From contig AP018794.1 in NCBI GenBank assembly GCA_009731425.1, forward strand, positions 2,239,960 through 2,303,959: 64,000 bases of DNA. The letters are read 5' to 3'. Made by a program: the position numbers and the translations under genes. Within the stretch, counting starts at the first letter, position 1; each line of letters begins with the position of its first letter. This stretch comes from Lachnospiraceae bacterium KM106-2. Lineage in GTDB: Bacteria; Bacillota; Clostridia; Lachnospirales; Lachnospiraceae. This document shows, piece after piece, positions 56,840 to 64,000 of this stretch. The notes under the pieces are model-generated. The model had not been told where the DNA came from. It made no database searches and saw only the letters and a list, made by a program, of their open reading frames with translations.

Positions 56840-58654
56840 CTATTTTGCTTCTTTTAATGCATTCGCTACGGCTTCTTTAATACCATTAGAAGAATTTGTA
56901 GCACCTGTCACAGTATCCACTTCTGTAGATTGTGTACGGATGATCGCATTTACTACTCCTGATTCTGCATTTTCATAGATACCAGGTGTTTCATGATGAT
57001 CAGTTAATTCAACTTTAACAACGTTTCCATCTTTTACAGTTACTTCTACTTTGATGTCACCACCGTTACCTTTACCAGTTCCAGTGTAAGTGCCATCTTT
57101 AAAGTTTCCATCAACTTCTGGAGTTGCTGCTTCTTCTTTCTTCGCTACTTTAATTGTAGCTTCTGTGTTTCCACCATTTGCTGCAACATATTTGTTTGCT
57201 GAAGTACCAGCGATACGTCCGAATACTACGATATCAGCTACGGCATTACCACCAAGACGGTTAGCACCATGAACTCCACCAGTTACTTCACCAGCTGCAA
57301 ATAAACCAGAGATTGCTTTACCATCTGCATTTAATACTTCTGCACTTGTGTTGATCTTAAGACCACCCATTGTATGGTGGATCGCTGGAGCACATTTCAT
57401 TGCATAGTATTTTGAACCTGTTAATGGAAGTGCCATACTTTCACGGCCAAAGTCTGCATCTTTTCCTGATTTTGCATAGTTTGCGTAGTTTTTCATAGTT
57501 GTAACAAGATTTTCTTTGTTTACACCGATTTTACCAGCTAATTCTTCAATGCTATCTGCTTCTACAACAAGTCCAGAAGAGATATATTTTTCAATTGCTG
57601 ATAAACTTTCACGAACTTCTTGATCGAATAACATATAGCAGTATGCATCTTTTTGTTCTAAGATTGCAGCAGATACTACATCACGAGTTTCTAATTCATT
57701 GATAAAACGTTTTCCATCAAGATTTACTAAGATTGCACCATTACCACGAACCCCTTCCGTGTAAAGTGTCTGTGTCTCAGGATCTACTGTTGGATGGTTT
57801 TGGATCTGATCCATATCTACAGTCGCTGCACCAACTTCTGTAGCCATTACGATACCGTCACCTGTTGCACCTGCATGATTTGTGTTACCAAAACCTTCAT
57901 AATCCGCATTATTTTTAACAACCATTTCGCTGTTTGCTGCAAAACCACCTGTTGCTACGATAACGCCCTTACAATCAATTGTAAATTCGCCATCTTTATC
58001 AGATACTTTTACACCCGTTACTTTACCAGATTCATCTACGATGATCTTCTTTGCTTCTGTTTCTAATAATACAGGAATATTTAATTCTTCAATCTTGTTA
58101 TTAAGTGTAGTAACTAACATTGGTCCTACTGCACTTGTATCGCTTGGTCTGTGGATACGTTCAACACTTGCTCCACCAAACATTGCAACAACGCCTAAAT
58201 CTCCACCAATTTCATTAACCCAGTCAACTGCACTAGCTGAGTTCTTAGCTAATGTAGTTACAAGATCTTTATCGTTAAGGTTTTTTCCACCTTCCATTGT
58301 ATCTTTTACAAATAATTCAACAGAATCTTTGATCTTTTGTTTTTCTTGGTATTTTGTTTCAGCTGCATTTAAACCACCTGTAGCACGAGTTGTGTTACCA
58401 CCTGTGATTGGCATTTTTTCCACGATAACAACATTTGTTGCGCCATCTTGAGCCGCTTGGATTGCAGCAGTCATACCAGCTCCACCTGCACCGATAACTA
58501 CGATATCCGCTTTTTTATCTTGTTTCGTTTCTGTTGTTGATTCTACTTTCTGTGTGCTAGCATCATTCTTCTTTGTTGAATCACTGCTACCACATGCAGT
58601 AAGCATAGATGTCATAAGAACACCTACCATGATTAAAGATAATTTCTTCTTCAT
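56840..58654 (-). CDS. Extracellular flavin-dependent fumarate/urocanate-type reductase lipoprotein
   Basis: 604 residues. Lipoprotein signal (lipobox LTAC, Cys about 21) and Ser/Thr/Lys linker. FAD domain begins at about 49 with IVVIGAGGAGMTAAIQAA. Substrate-domain motifs are HHTMGGLKINTSAEV and GGVHGANRLGGNAVADIVVF. A C-terminal FMN-binding domain (about 515-604) has the covalent FMN site DTVTGATNSS, the target of an ApbE flavin transferase. The fold belongs to the flavocytochrome-c family, which uses fumarate, urocanate or related enoates as electron acceptors. Secretion and covalent FMN suggest electrons arrive by an extracytoplasmic route. Acceptor unknown. Confidence 0.9.
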   Translation of the reverse strand: MKKKLSLIMVGVLMTSMLTACGSSDSTKKNDASTQKVESTTETKQDKKADIVVIGAGGAGMTAAIQAAQDGATNVVIVEKMPITGGNTTRATGGLNAAETKYQEKQKIKDSVELFVKDTMEGGKNLNDKDLVTTLAKNSASAVDWVNEIGGDLGVVAMFGGASVERIHRPSDTSAVGPMLVTTLNNKIEELNIPVLLETEAKKIIVDESGKVTGVKVSDKDGEFTIDCKGVIVATGGFAANSEMVVKNNADYEGFGNTNHAGATGDGIVMATEVGAATVDMDQIQNHPTVDPETQTLYTEGVRGNGAILVNLDGKRFINELETRDVVSAAILEQKDAYCYMLFDQEVRESLSAIEKYISSGLVVEADSIEELAGKIGVNKENLVTTMKNYANYAKSGKDADFGRESMALPLTGSKYYAMKCAPAIHHTMGGLKINTSAEVLNADGKAISGLFAAGEVTGGVHGANRLGGNAVADIVVFGRIAGTSANKYVAANGGNTEATIKVAKKEEAATPEVDGNFKDGTYTGTGKGNGGDIKVEVTVKDGNVVKVELTDHHETPGIYENAESGVVNAIIRTQSTEVDTVTGATNSSNGIKEAVANALKEAK

Positions 58655-58656
58655 TC

Positions 58657-58737
58657 TTACCTCCGAAATGTTTCAATAGAACATTTAATTACTTGAGATT
58701 CATTCATCAACAGGAGGATTTCTGACGGGAATATCAT
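58657..58737 (-). CDS. Possible 26-codon leader peptide of the reductase gene
   Basis: ATG 58737, with a weak AGGAT site eight bases upstream, opens a frame whose TAA stop directly follows the GGAGG ribosome site of the reductase gene (sequence MIFPSEILLLMNESQVIKCS, then IETFRR). The arrangement would couple leader and gene translation. The same leader RNA can pair ACTTGAG (58775-58781 on the minus strand) with CTCAAGT (58691-58697). Whether it is translated is unknown. Confidence 0.35.
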   Translation of the reverse strand: MIFPSEILLLMNESQVIKCSIETFRR

Positions 58738-58920
58738 ATGCTTATCCTATCAATGAATAAATCTGACTGCGAGACTCAAGTTTTGTCAACTTATGTCACG
58801 TGAGGTGATTATATCATGGTATTATTCTGTTGTATATTAAAAAACTCCGATTTTTTACAGGTAATTTTTCCTATTTTTTACCGAATTCGTTAAAACCAGT
58901 GTCCTACACACACTTTCCCC

Positions 58921-59376
58921 TTATAATGCCTGACTCTTTCTTAATTCTATCTCCTGTTTTAAAAATGGATCATTCTGAACCAAAGCTTTTTCTTCTGGTG
59001 TTAGTTTCTGTCCTGATCTCGCTTTCATTAAGATTGTCTGTACTTGTCCCACAAACTTAATAGCCTCTGCTTTATCTTCGGCATATAATCTTGCATCTAG
59101 TGCAGGATCATTTCTTCTTGCCTCCCAATAGTAATCACTTTCCTCTCTGGATGGAATTTCGTGAAATCCTTTTTCATGAATTGCTAATACCTTAGCAAGA
59201 TCATAACTCTTTTCTTCTGACTTGCTATTCTTTAGTGCTTTGATTCCGTCGGCTGAAAGTTCTAGACAATCTGCTGTACTCCCTGCTTTTTTTAAATCTT
59301 TTTTCTTTGTAGAACTATTCGCTGTAACATCCATATTATAATTTGCTATTTTACTATTCGCTCCGATTTTCATCAC
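58921..59376 (-). CDS. Hypothetical protein (151 aa)
   Basis: Starts at GTG 59376, eleven bases after GGAG, with ATG next to it. The N-terminal 50 residues are polar and Lys/Ser rich, and MKIGANSKIANYNMD and LELSADGIKALKNS slightly recall FlgM-like proteins. The C-terminal part is a charged helical region (LYAEDKAEAIKFVGQVQTIL; KLTPEEKALVQNDPFLKQEI). No signal peptide. I do not assign a family. Confidence 0.6.
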   Translation of the reverse strand: MMKIGANSKIANYNMDVTANSSTKKKDLKKAGSTADCLELSADGIKALKNSKSEEKSYDLAKVLAIHEKGFHEIPSREESDYYWEARRNDPALDARLYAEDKAEAIKFVGQVQTILMKARSGQKLTPEEKALVQNDPFLKQEIELRKSQAL

Positions 59377-59520
59377 TTTGATATACTCTCCTTAACCATC
59401 ATATTTCTTATTGATCCTTCTTCCCCCGAAATTAGAATCTGCTACTACATATATCGACATGAATGATTTTCTCCTTTAATAAACTCCTTCTTCTCTTGAT
59501 ACATTCTAGAAAAGAATAAA

Positions 59521-59556
59521 AGACAAGCCTTTTGATATCTGACTTGCCTTTTTATT
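59521..59556 (-). terminator. Terminator of the collagen-like protein gene
   Basis: Minus strand AAGGCAAGTC / GGCTTGTCTT with two G-U pairs, followed by T-tract. Confidence 0.7.
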
Positions 59557-59564
59557 CCTCCCGC

Positions 59565-61562
59565 CTATCCAAGCTGAATCACAATGATCTTTACACTTGT
59601 AATATTCGTACAGCCTTTTCCAAAATTGATCATTGATAACAAACTCTCCTGTTCCGGCGTCTGAACGATTACACTGCATACTAGGTTTTCTTCTGTATTG
59701 GAGCTAATCTGCTGCGTTGTATAAGAACCTGGATATGGCGATCCATTTAGATTCAGATTAATAGCTGCCGTCTGACATAACTGCTCAGGATTGGCTTCAA
59801 TTCCAACTTGATAAGTCACCAAATAACTAGTATTAGGTTGTAGACGAATGCCAAATTCATTTGGATTATATGCGATGCCCTCCCCTGAACTTCGAATAAT
59901 ATACCCCAGAAATACTGCACTTCCTTCAGCAATGCATTGACTCTGCCATGTTGCTACTTCAAAGCTATTTAGTGTACTGCTGCTTCCCGCTGGTCCTGTT
60001 GGTCCTGTTGGTCCAATAGGTCCCGGGTCTCCAGTTGCTCCGGTTGCCCCAGTCGCTCCGGTTGGACAAATCGGACAAGTCTGACTGATTACTCCGGTAT
60101 CCACCACATTACTAGTCGAAGTTACGGTTGCTGTCGTTCCCGTTGGCGTTACATACGTATATGTGATACCTGCAGCATTCCTCAGAATAGTCCCATTAGC
60201 AACCCCAGTTCCCACGGTCACATCAAAAGTAATGGTCACATCTCCTCCTGTAGGAACATCTTGAAGGACGATACCAGATGCTAAGTTAGCTTCCGATGTC
60301 TGTACCCCATTTACAATCAAACTATCTGGTACGACTGTCGTTCCTGTTGGAATGATATCTTGTAACGTCACGTTCGTTAATGGCTGATTCCCTGTATTGG
60401 AAAACGTAACGGTATACGGAATCGTATCTCCTGGATTCACTAAGGTTCTTCCGGCTTGCTTCTGTGTTGAAGTAATCGGTGTCTGAACCAATTCAAATAA
60501 TTGGATGTCATCGATGATATAGTCATTTCCACCAGCAGCGCCACCTAAGCTGACAAATTCCACGGTTGCACTGGTATTACCCTGACTATTAAATACAACT
60601 CCTATCTGCTTCCATGTCGGAACTAATGTAACATTCAATAGATCCGATAATGGCTGATCATAAAGCTTAGTTCCATCTCCACCCGTAATAGTAGCTCTTA
60701 ATTGTGGAAGCTCTGAATTTACATCCGAATCAACGTTCATGATCCAAGTCGAAAAAACATAGTCCGTGTTCGCTTGTAATGTTACATCGGTTGACACGAT
60801 GGATTGATTCGGATTGCTGCCATTTACGATCATCATTCTTCCAGTCTCAATCGCTGTGGTATGATCAGACAGATTAAACCATGTCTCAAAGTTCTCATTG
60901 ATTATCGTATTGTTGATACTGTATTGTCCATCCGTTGGATAATCTTGATTATATGCTGTAAAATCAAACGATGTTCTAAAATTATCGGCTGCTGTATAAG
61001 GTTTCTCTGTTGGACTCGTCTGTGGAGGTGTTCCATTTGGCCAAAATCCGAATGTTCCATTGTCTGCTGCTGTAATCAAGTTATTTCCAGTTACCACATA
61101 ATTATTGATTTCCAATGGGACATCAATCACAGGTACATCAATGTAAAAAACATCTTCAAAAAGGATATCTCCCGTCCCATCCGTTCCGAGATATAATGTA
61201 TTTGGAGTTAATGACATCACCCCATTTGATCCGGTTGGGGCACCGGTTACTTGAGATATATTAGGATCCCTTGGTGTTACTTCTATTTCTCCTGGATTTC
61301 CCCATACACCTGGAACTGGAGTGGTTCCCGTATATCCAGCTGCTTCTACTACTCGATAGAATCCATTTGGTACACCGGTAAAGGAAAATGCTCCAGACTC
61401 TGTTGTTCTTGTCACGGTTCCAACATCAGTAAAAGTACCGATCACTCCTGTATCCCCTCGTACTTGTATGGCAACAGGAATATTAGGTACCCCGTAATTT
61501 CCAAAAACATCATCGGGTTGATTAAATGGATTAAAGAATACGGCCCCTTCTATAGTGAGCAA
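59565..61562 (-). CDS. Collagen-like spore-surface protein with DUF11 domain
   Basis: 665 residues from TTG 61562, eight bases after AAGGAG. No signal peptide. In order: an SpaA/prealbumin-like beta domain (about 1-100: SFTGVPNGFYRVVEAAGYTG); a carbohydrate-module-like region (about 150-355). Then a DUF11 repeat (about 365-490: NPGDTIPYTVTFSNTGNQPL); a short collagen-like GXY stretch (about 500-530: GDPGPIGPTGPTGPAG) after CPICP; and a C-terminal BclA/C1q-like jelly roll with several Cys. Lack of a secretion signal plus collagen and BclA-like end fits an exosporium or spore-coat filament made in the mother cell. Confidence 0.82.
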   Translation of the reverse strand: MLTIEGAVFFNPFNQPDDVFGNYGVPNIPVAIQVRGDTGVIGTFTDVGTVTRTTESGAFSFTGVPNGFYRVVEAAGYTGTTPVPGVWGNPGEIEVTPRDPNISQVTGAPTGSNGVMSLTPNTLYLGTDGTGDILFEDVFYIDVPVIDVPLEINNYVVTGNNLITAADNGTFGFWPNGTPPQTSPTEKPYTAADNFRTSFDFTAYNQDYPTDGQYSINNTIINENFETWFNLSDHTTAIETGRMMIVNGSNPNQSIVSTDVTLQANTDYVFSTWIMNVDSDVNSELPQLRATITGGDGTKLYDQPLSDLLNVTLVPTWKQIGVVFNSQGNTSATVEFVSLGGAAGGNDYIIDDIQLFELVQTPITSTQKQAGRTLVNPGDTIPYTVTFSNTGNQPLTNVTLQDIIPTGTTVVPDSLIVNGVQTSEANLASGIVLQDVPTGGDVTITFDVTVGTGVANGTILRNAAGITYTYVTPTGTTATVTSTSNVVDTGVISQTCPICPTGATGATGATGDPGPIGPTGPTGPAGSSSTLNSFEVATWQSQCIAEGSAVFLGYIIRSSGEGIAYNPNEFGIRLQPNTSYLVTYQVGIEANPEQLCQTAAINLNLNGSPYPGSYTTQQISSNTEENLVCSVIVQTPEQESLLSMINFGKGCTNITSVKIIVIQLG

Positions 61563-61708
61563 TTTACTATCTCCTTAATTGCAAATAAGCAATTTAAATG
61601 TCTTATTGCATTCTATGTAGAATGAATCCCCTTGGTTCCACCTTAGGTGACCCTCCATTCCACTAAACTTTGATTAAAAAAAAGATTTTAACAAACTTCC
61701 CTATAACG

Positions 61709-61754
61709 AAAAAAGATCGCAACTATGAAATTTCTCATACTTACGATCTTTTTT
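61709..61754 (-). terminator. Terminator of the DEAD-box helicase gene
   Basis: AAAAAAGATCG / CGATCTTTTTT with an extended loop that can form an inner stem. Confidence 0.8.
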
Positions 61755-61775
61755 GCTAATGGATAAAATTTCAGC

Positions 61776-63119
61776 TTATTTCGCTGATTTTCTCTTTCCC
61801 TTACCATAATTATTCTTCTTTTTATAGAATGATTTATCTTTACCCGATTCGTTTTTATCTTGTCTCGGTCTATAGTTACTCTTTTTCTTTACTGACTTTC
61901 CACTTAAAGAGACATCTTTAACTTTCGTTATGTCAACTTCCTCTTCTACAACCTTTTTCTTTCTTGGTTGTCTTGCCACTTTTTCTTTCTTTTCAAATAT
62001 CTGCATCGGCCACTGGGAGTTGACCTTAGAAATTGTCTTACCAATCTGATATTCGATCTCATGAAAATCTTCCATCTCATCAATATTACAGAAATTAATG
62101 GCAGCACCTTCTAAGCCGGCTCTTCCCGTTCTTCCGATTCGGTGAATATATGTTTCCGTATTCTTTGGAATATCATAGTTAAATACATGAGATAACTCTG
62201 CGACATCAATTCCTCTTGCTGCGATGTCTGTTGCAACTAAAACTTGTACCTTGCCATTTTTAAATTGAAGCAAAGCATCCTGTCTTGAATTCTGTCCCTT
62301 ATCTCCATGAATAGCACGGGCACGGATGGCAACTTTTAATAATTGCTTTACAACTTTATCTGCACCATATTTTGTATTCGTAAAGACAATCGCATTCTTT
62401 ACTTCCCCTGACTTTAAGATAGAGATCAATAGTGGTATCTTATTTGGTTTGTCTACATAATATACGGATTGACTTACCGTATCAACTGTATGATTTACAA
62501 TATTCTGTTTTACCGTTACCGGATTCTCTAATAAGGTATCTGCAAGACGCTCGATTGGCTTTGGCATTGTCGCACTGAATAATAACGTCTGACGTTTTAC
62601 TGGCATTTCTTTTGCAATTTTTCTGATATCTGATATAAATCCCATATCAAGCATTTGATCTGCTTCATCTAATACAAACATCTGGATCTCATCTAATTTA
62701 ATATATCCTTGTCCCATTAAATCAAGTAAACGTCCCGGTGTCGCTACTAAGATATCAACACCCTGTTCGATCTTATTGATCTGTGCCTGCTGCTGTACTC
62801 CACCAAAGATCGCACATACAGATAAGTCCAAATACTTTGCATATTGAACAAAATTATCACTTGTCTGAATTGCAAGTTCTCTTGTGGGTTCCATGATAAG
62901 CGCACGAATCTTGCCTTTTTTACCACCTGATAATTTTTGAAGAATTGGTAATGCAAATGCTGCTGTCTTTCCGCTTCCTGTCTGAGCACATCCTAATACA
63001 TTTCTACCTTCTAGTAGTAGGGGGATTGTCTTTTCCTGAATTGGTGAGGGTTCTTCATAATTCATTTCTTCCAGTGCTCGTTGAATTGGTTCCATTAAGT
63101 TTATGTCTTTAAATTTCAT
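61776..63119 (-). CDS. DEAD-box ATP-dependent RNA helicase (RhlE/CshA-type)
   Basis: 447 residues. Q motif FKDINLMEPIQRALEEMNYE with PSPIQEKTIPLL; motif I AQTGSGKTAAF; motif II VLDEADQMLDMGF; motif III LLFSATMPKP; motif VI YIHRIGRTGRAG. A Lys/Arg-rich C-terminal tail (about 385-447) binds RNA. Cytosolic RNA remodelling, often cold-induced. No neighbouring operon gene. Confidence 0.95.
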   Translation of the reverse strand: MKFKDINLMEPIQRALEEMNYEEPSPIQEKTIPLLLEGRNVLGCAQTGSGKTAAFALPILQKLSGGKKGKIRALIMEPTRELAIQTSDNFVQYAKYLDLSVCAIFGGVQQQAQINKIEQGVDILVATPGRLLDLMGQGYIKLDEIQMFVLDEADQMLDMGFISDIRKIAKEMPVKRQTLLFSATMPKPIERLADTLLENPVTVKQNIVNHTVDTVSQSVYYVDKPNKIPLLISILKSGEVKNAIVFTNTKYGADKVVKQLLKVAIRARAIHGDKGQNSRQDALLQFKNGKVQVLVATDIAARGIDVAELSHVFNYDIPKNTETYIHRIGRTGRAGLEGAAINFCNIDEMEDFHEIEYQIGKTISKVNSQWPMQIFEKKEKVARQPRKKKVVEEEVDITKVKDVSLSGKSVKKKSNYRPRQDKNESGKDKSFYKKKNNYGKGKRKSAK

Positions 63120-63222
63120 TTTACGTCCATTCCCAAACTCCGTTTTCGATCAATCTAGAGTTTTATTTTTCTCAAGACATTCAGTATAGCACACTTTTCC
63201 CCTTTTGTGACAAAAAAGATAT

Positions 63223-63861
63223 TTACTTTTCTGTAATAGATTTCTTTGGACAAACATAAACACATTTCTTGCACAAAATACAATCCGTACTTGTTACCTT
63301 ATCACCTTTCTGCTCTTTTGGTGAAAGCTCCATTGGACATGCTTTCTCACACAAACCGCAAGCGACACAACTATTCGTAACCGCCAACTCATTATCTCTT
63401 CCTCTTACTCTAGCGATATAAGAAGCAATGGTTCCCATCGGACAGAACTGACACCAAGTTCTTGGGCGATAAAAGAATGCTAATACGATTCCAACAAGTG
63501 ACGTGATCACAATAATACGATAAAAGACCAATCCGATTCCAGATAGATTTCCCCAATTTTGATACATTCCGACACCAAAATTGAAAAAGACTAAAAGGAT
63601 CATTGCAATACGAAATCCTAGTGATTTTAGAAATTTAGGAACTTTCTTATTCGGTGAGATCTTACTTACTACATGTTCATAGAAATTTCCTCTTGGACAA
63701 TAATTACCGCACCAATAACGTCCTTTTCCAAACAAAGAAAATAAGATTGGAGCAACCATACAGATGATCGCAATCATTCCTATCCTCATATCAAACAAAG
63801 AAACTACTAGAAACAAAAGAAAAATAACATAACCATACTCACGATATAATCGCTTTAACAT
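63223..63861 (-). CDS. NapH/YccM-type 4Fe-4S membrane protein
   Basis: 212 residues from ATG 63861 (AAAGGA upstream); a TTG at 63897 is further from any site. Four membrane segments carry the paired motifs CGNYCPRGNFYEHV and CQFCPMGTIASYIA of the NosR/NapH family. Then two ferredoxin clusters follow, CVACGLCEKACP and CILCKKCVYVCP. Likely a membrane electron-transfer protein passing electrons to or from an external acceptor. A link to the secreted flavin reductase 5 kb away is possible but unproven. Confidence 0.88.
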   Translation of the reverse strand: MLKRLYREYGYVIFLLFLVVSLFDMRIGMIAIICMVAPILFSLFGKGRYWCGNYCPRGNFYEHVVSKISPNKKVPKFLKSLGFRIAMILLVFFNFGVGMYQNWGNLSGIGLVFYRIIVITSLVGIVLAFFYRPRTWCQFCPMGTIASYIARVRGRDNELAVTNSCVACGLCEKACPMELSPKEQKGDKVTSTDCILCKKCVYVCPKKSITEK

Positions 63862-63916
63862 AAAATAAACATCCTTTCTCTCCTTTGATAGAGACAAGGA
63901 TACCTTAAAAATAATA

Positions 63917-63947
63917 AAAGGTATGTGATCAAGTTACACATACCTTT
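63917..63947 (-). terminator. Terminator of the gene entering from the right edge
   Basis: AAAGGTATGTG / CACATACCTTT. The stop codon of the incoming gene lies within the hairpin. Confidence 0.75.
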
Positions 63948-64000
63948 CTTTCATTTGTTCAATCTGTTTGATCAATAACTCTTTATTCTCTCTTAATTGC
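63934..64000 (-). CDS. C-terminal fragment of an unidentified protein (5' end beyond window)
   Basis: The last 21 codons read as a charged coiled coil (QLRENKELLIKQIEQMKERY, then Val and stop TAA at 63934-63936). Too short to assign. Confidence 0.5.
   Translation of the reverse strand, partial: QLRENKELLIKQIEQMKERYV

Noticed and set aside
56666..56857. 63-codon plus-strand ORF after AAGGAGG
   Set aside because: ATG is fused to the Shine-Dalgarno with no spacing and the frame runs through a strong terminator hairpin.
58691..58790. Leader of the flavin reductase gene as an FMN riboswitch
   Set aside because: The conserved RFN-element core sequences are absent; only a long-range pairing and a short ORF are visible.

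Overview
The window is A+T-rich, gene-dense, and most genes lie on the minus strand. Clostridia-type features point to an anaerobic, motile, spore-forming Firmicute, probably near the Lachnospiraceae: five methyl-accepting chemotaxis proteins, CotF-like coat proteins, a collagen-like spore-surface protein, NEAT/Shp heme proteins, and c-di-GMP-I and cobalamin riboswitches. I cannot name the species. No rRNA, tRNA, CRISPR array or transposase gene was seen.

Layout. 1-6.9 kb: uvsE (cut by the edge), two chemoreceptors, a c-di-GMP-I riboswitch upstream of a 43-codon ORF and an LRR protein, and a PadR/membrane-protein operon. 6.9-12.5 kb: three envelope proteins behind a cobalamin riboswitch. They carry the two domain types of animal transcobalamin/intrinsic factor (alpha/alpha barrel and DUF4430) on separate polypeptides, so I read this as a B12-capture operon. 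12.5-15.9 kb: a beta-glucoside GH1/PTS operon whose PTS permease has an in-frame TGA. 16-18.6 kb: a DUF3784 protein, an AIM24-family protein and an MFS exporter. 18.6-22.5 kb: a siderophore-type ABC importer behind three Fur boxes.

22.5-31.2 kb is a heme-homeostasis island. It holds a NEAT protein, an Shp-like bis-Met heme protein, IsdE-like binding protein, permease, ATPase, a YgbA-type Cys protein and a DUF454 protein under a Fur-box promoter. Downstream, a separate hrtBA-like heme exporter has a direct repeat resembling the staphylococcal HssR site. Upstream is a flavodoxin-like/split-barrel fusion that could act on heme or flavin.

31.3-48.6 kb: acetate transporter, DUF255 thioredoxin-like protein, cold-shock protein, alanine racemase, FKBP, a soluble chemoreceptor, spore coat proteins, a TetR-linked redox/membrane cluster, a membrane MutS-like ATPase, GNAT and AraC genes. 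48.6-64 kb: a secreted LRR/Big2/transglutaminase protein, DUF1846 protein, two tandem six-TM chemoreceptors, Xaa-Pro aminopeptidase, a lipoprotein flavin fumarate-reductase-like enzyme, the collagen-like spore protein, a DEAD-box helicase and a NapH-like ferredoxin.

The least explained material is non-coding. Family B (31987-32218 and 48321-48550, opposite orientations) is a roughly 230-nt element with covarying stems. Each copy sits between convergent genes and is flanked by a perfect direct duplication of the whole intrinsic-terminator hairpin (34 and 22 nt). Family A (12002-12157 and 39290-39445, 155/156 identical, plus a decayed remnant at 24327-24355) abuts the T-tract of a minus-strand terminator at all three sites. 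One copy separates the B12 riboswitch from its operon.
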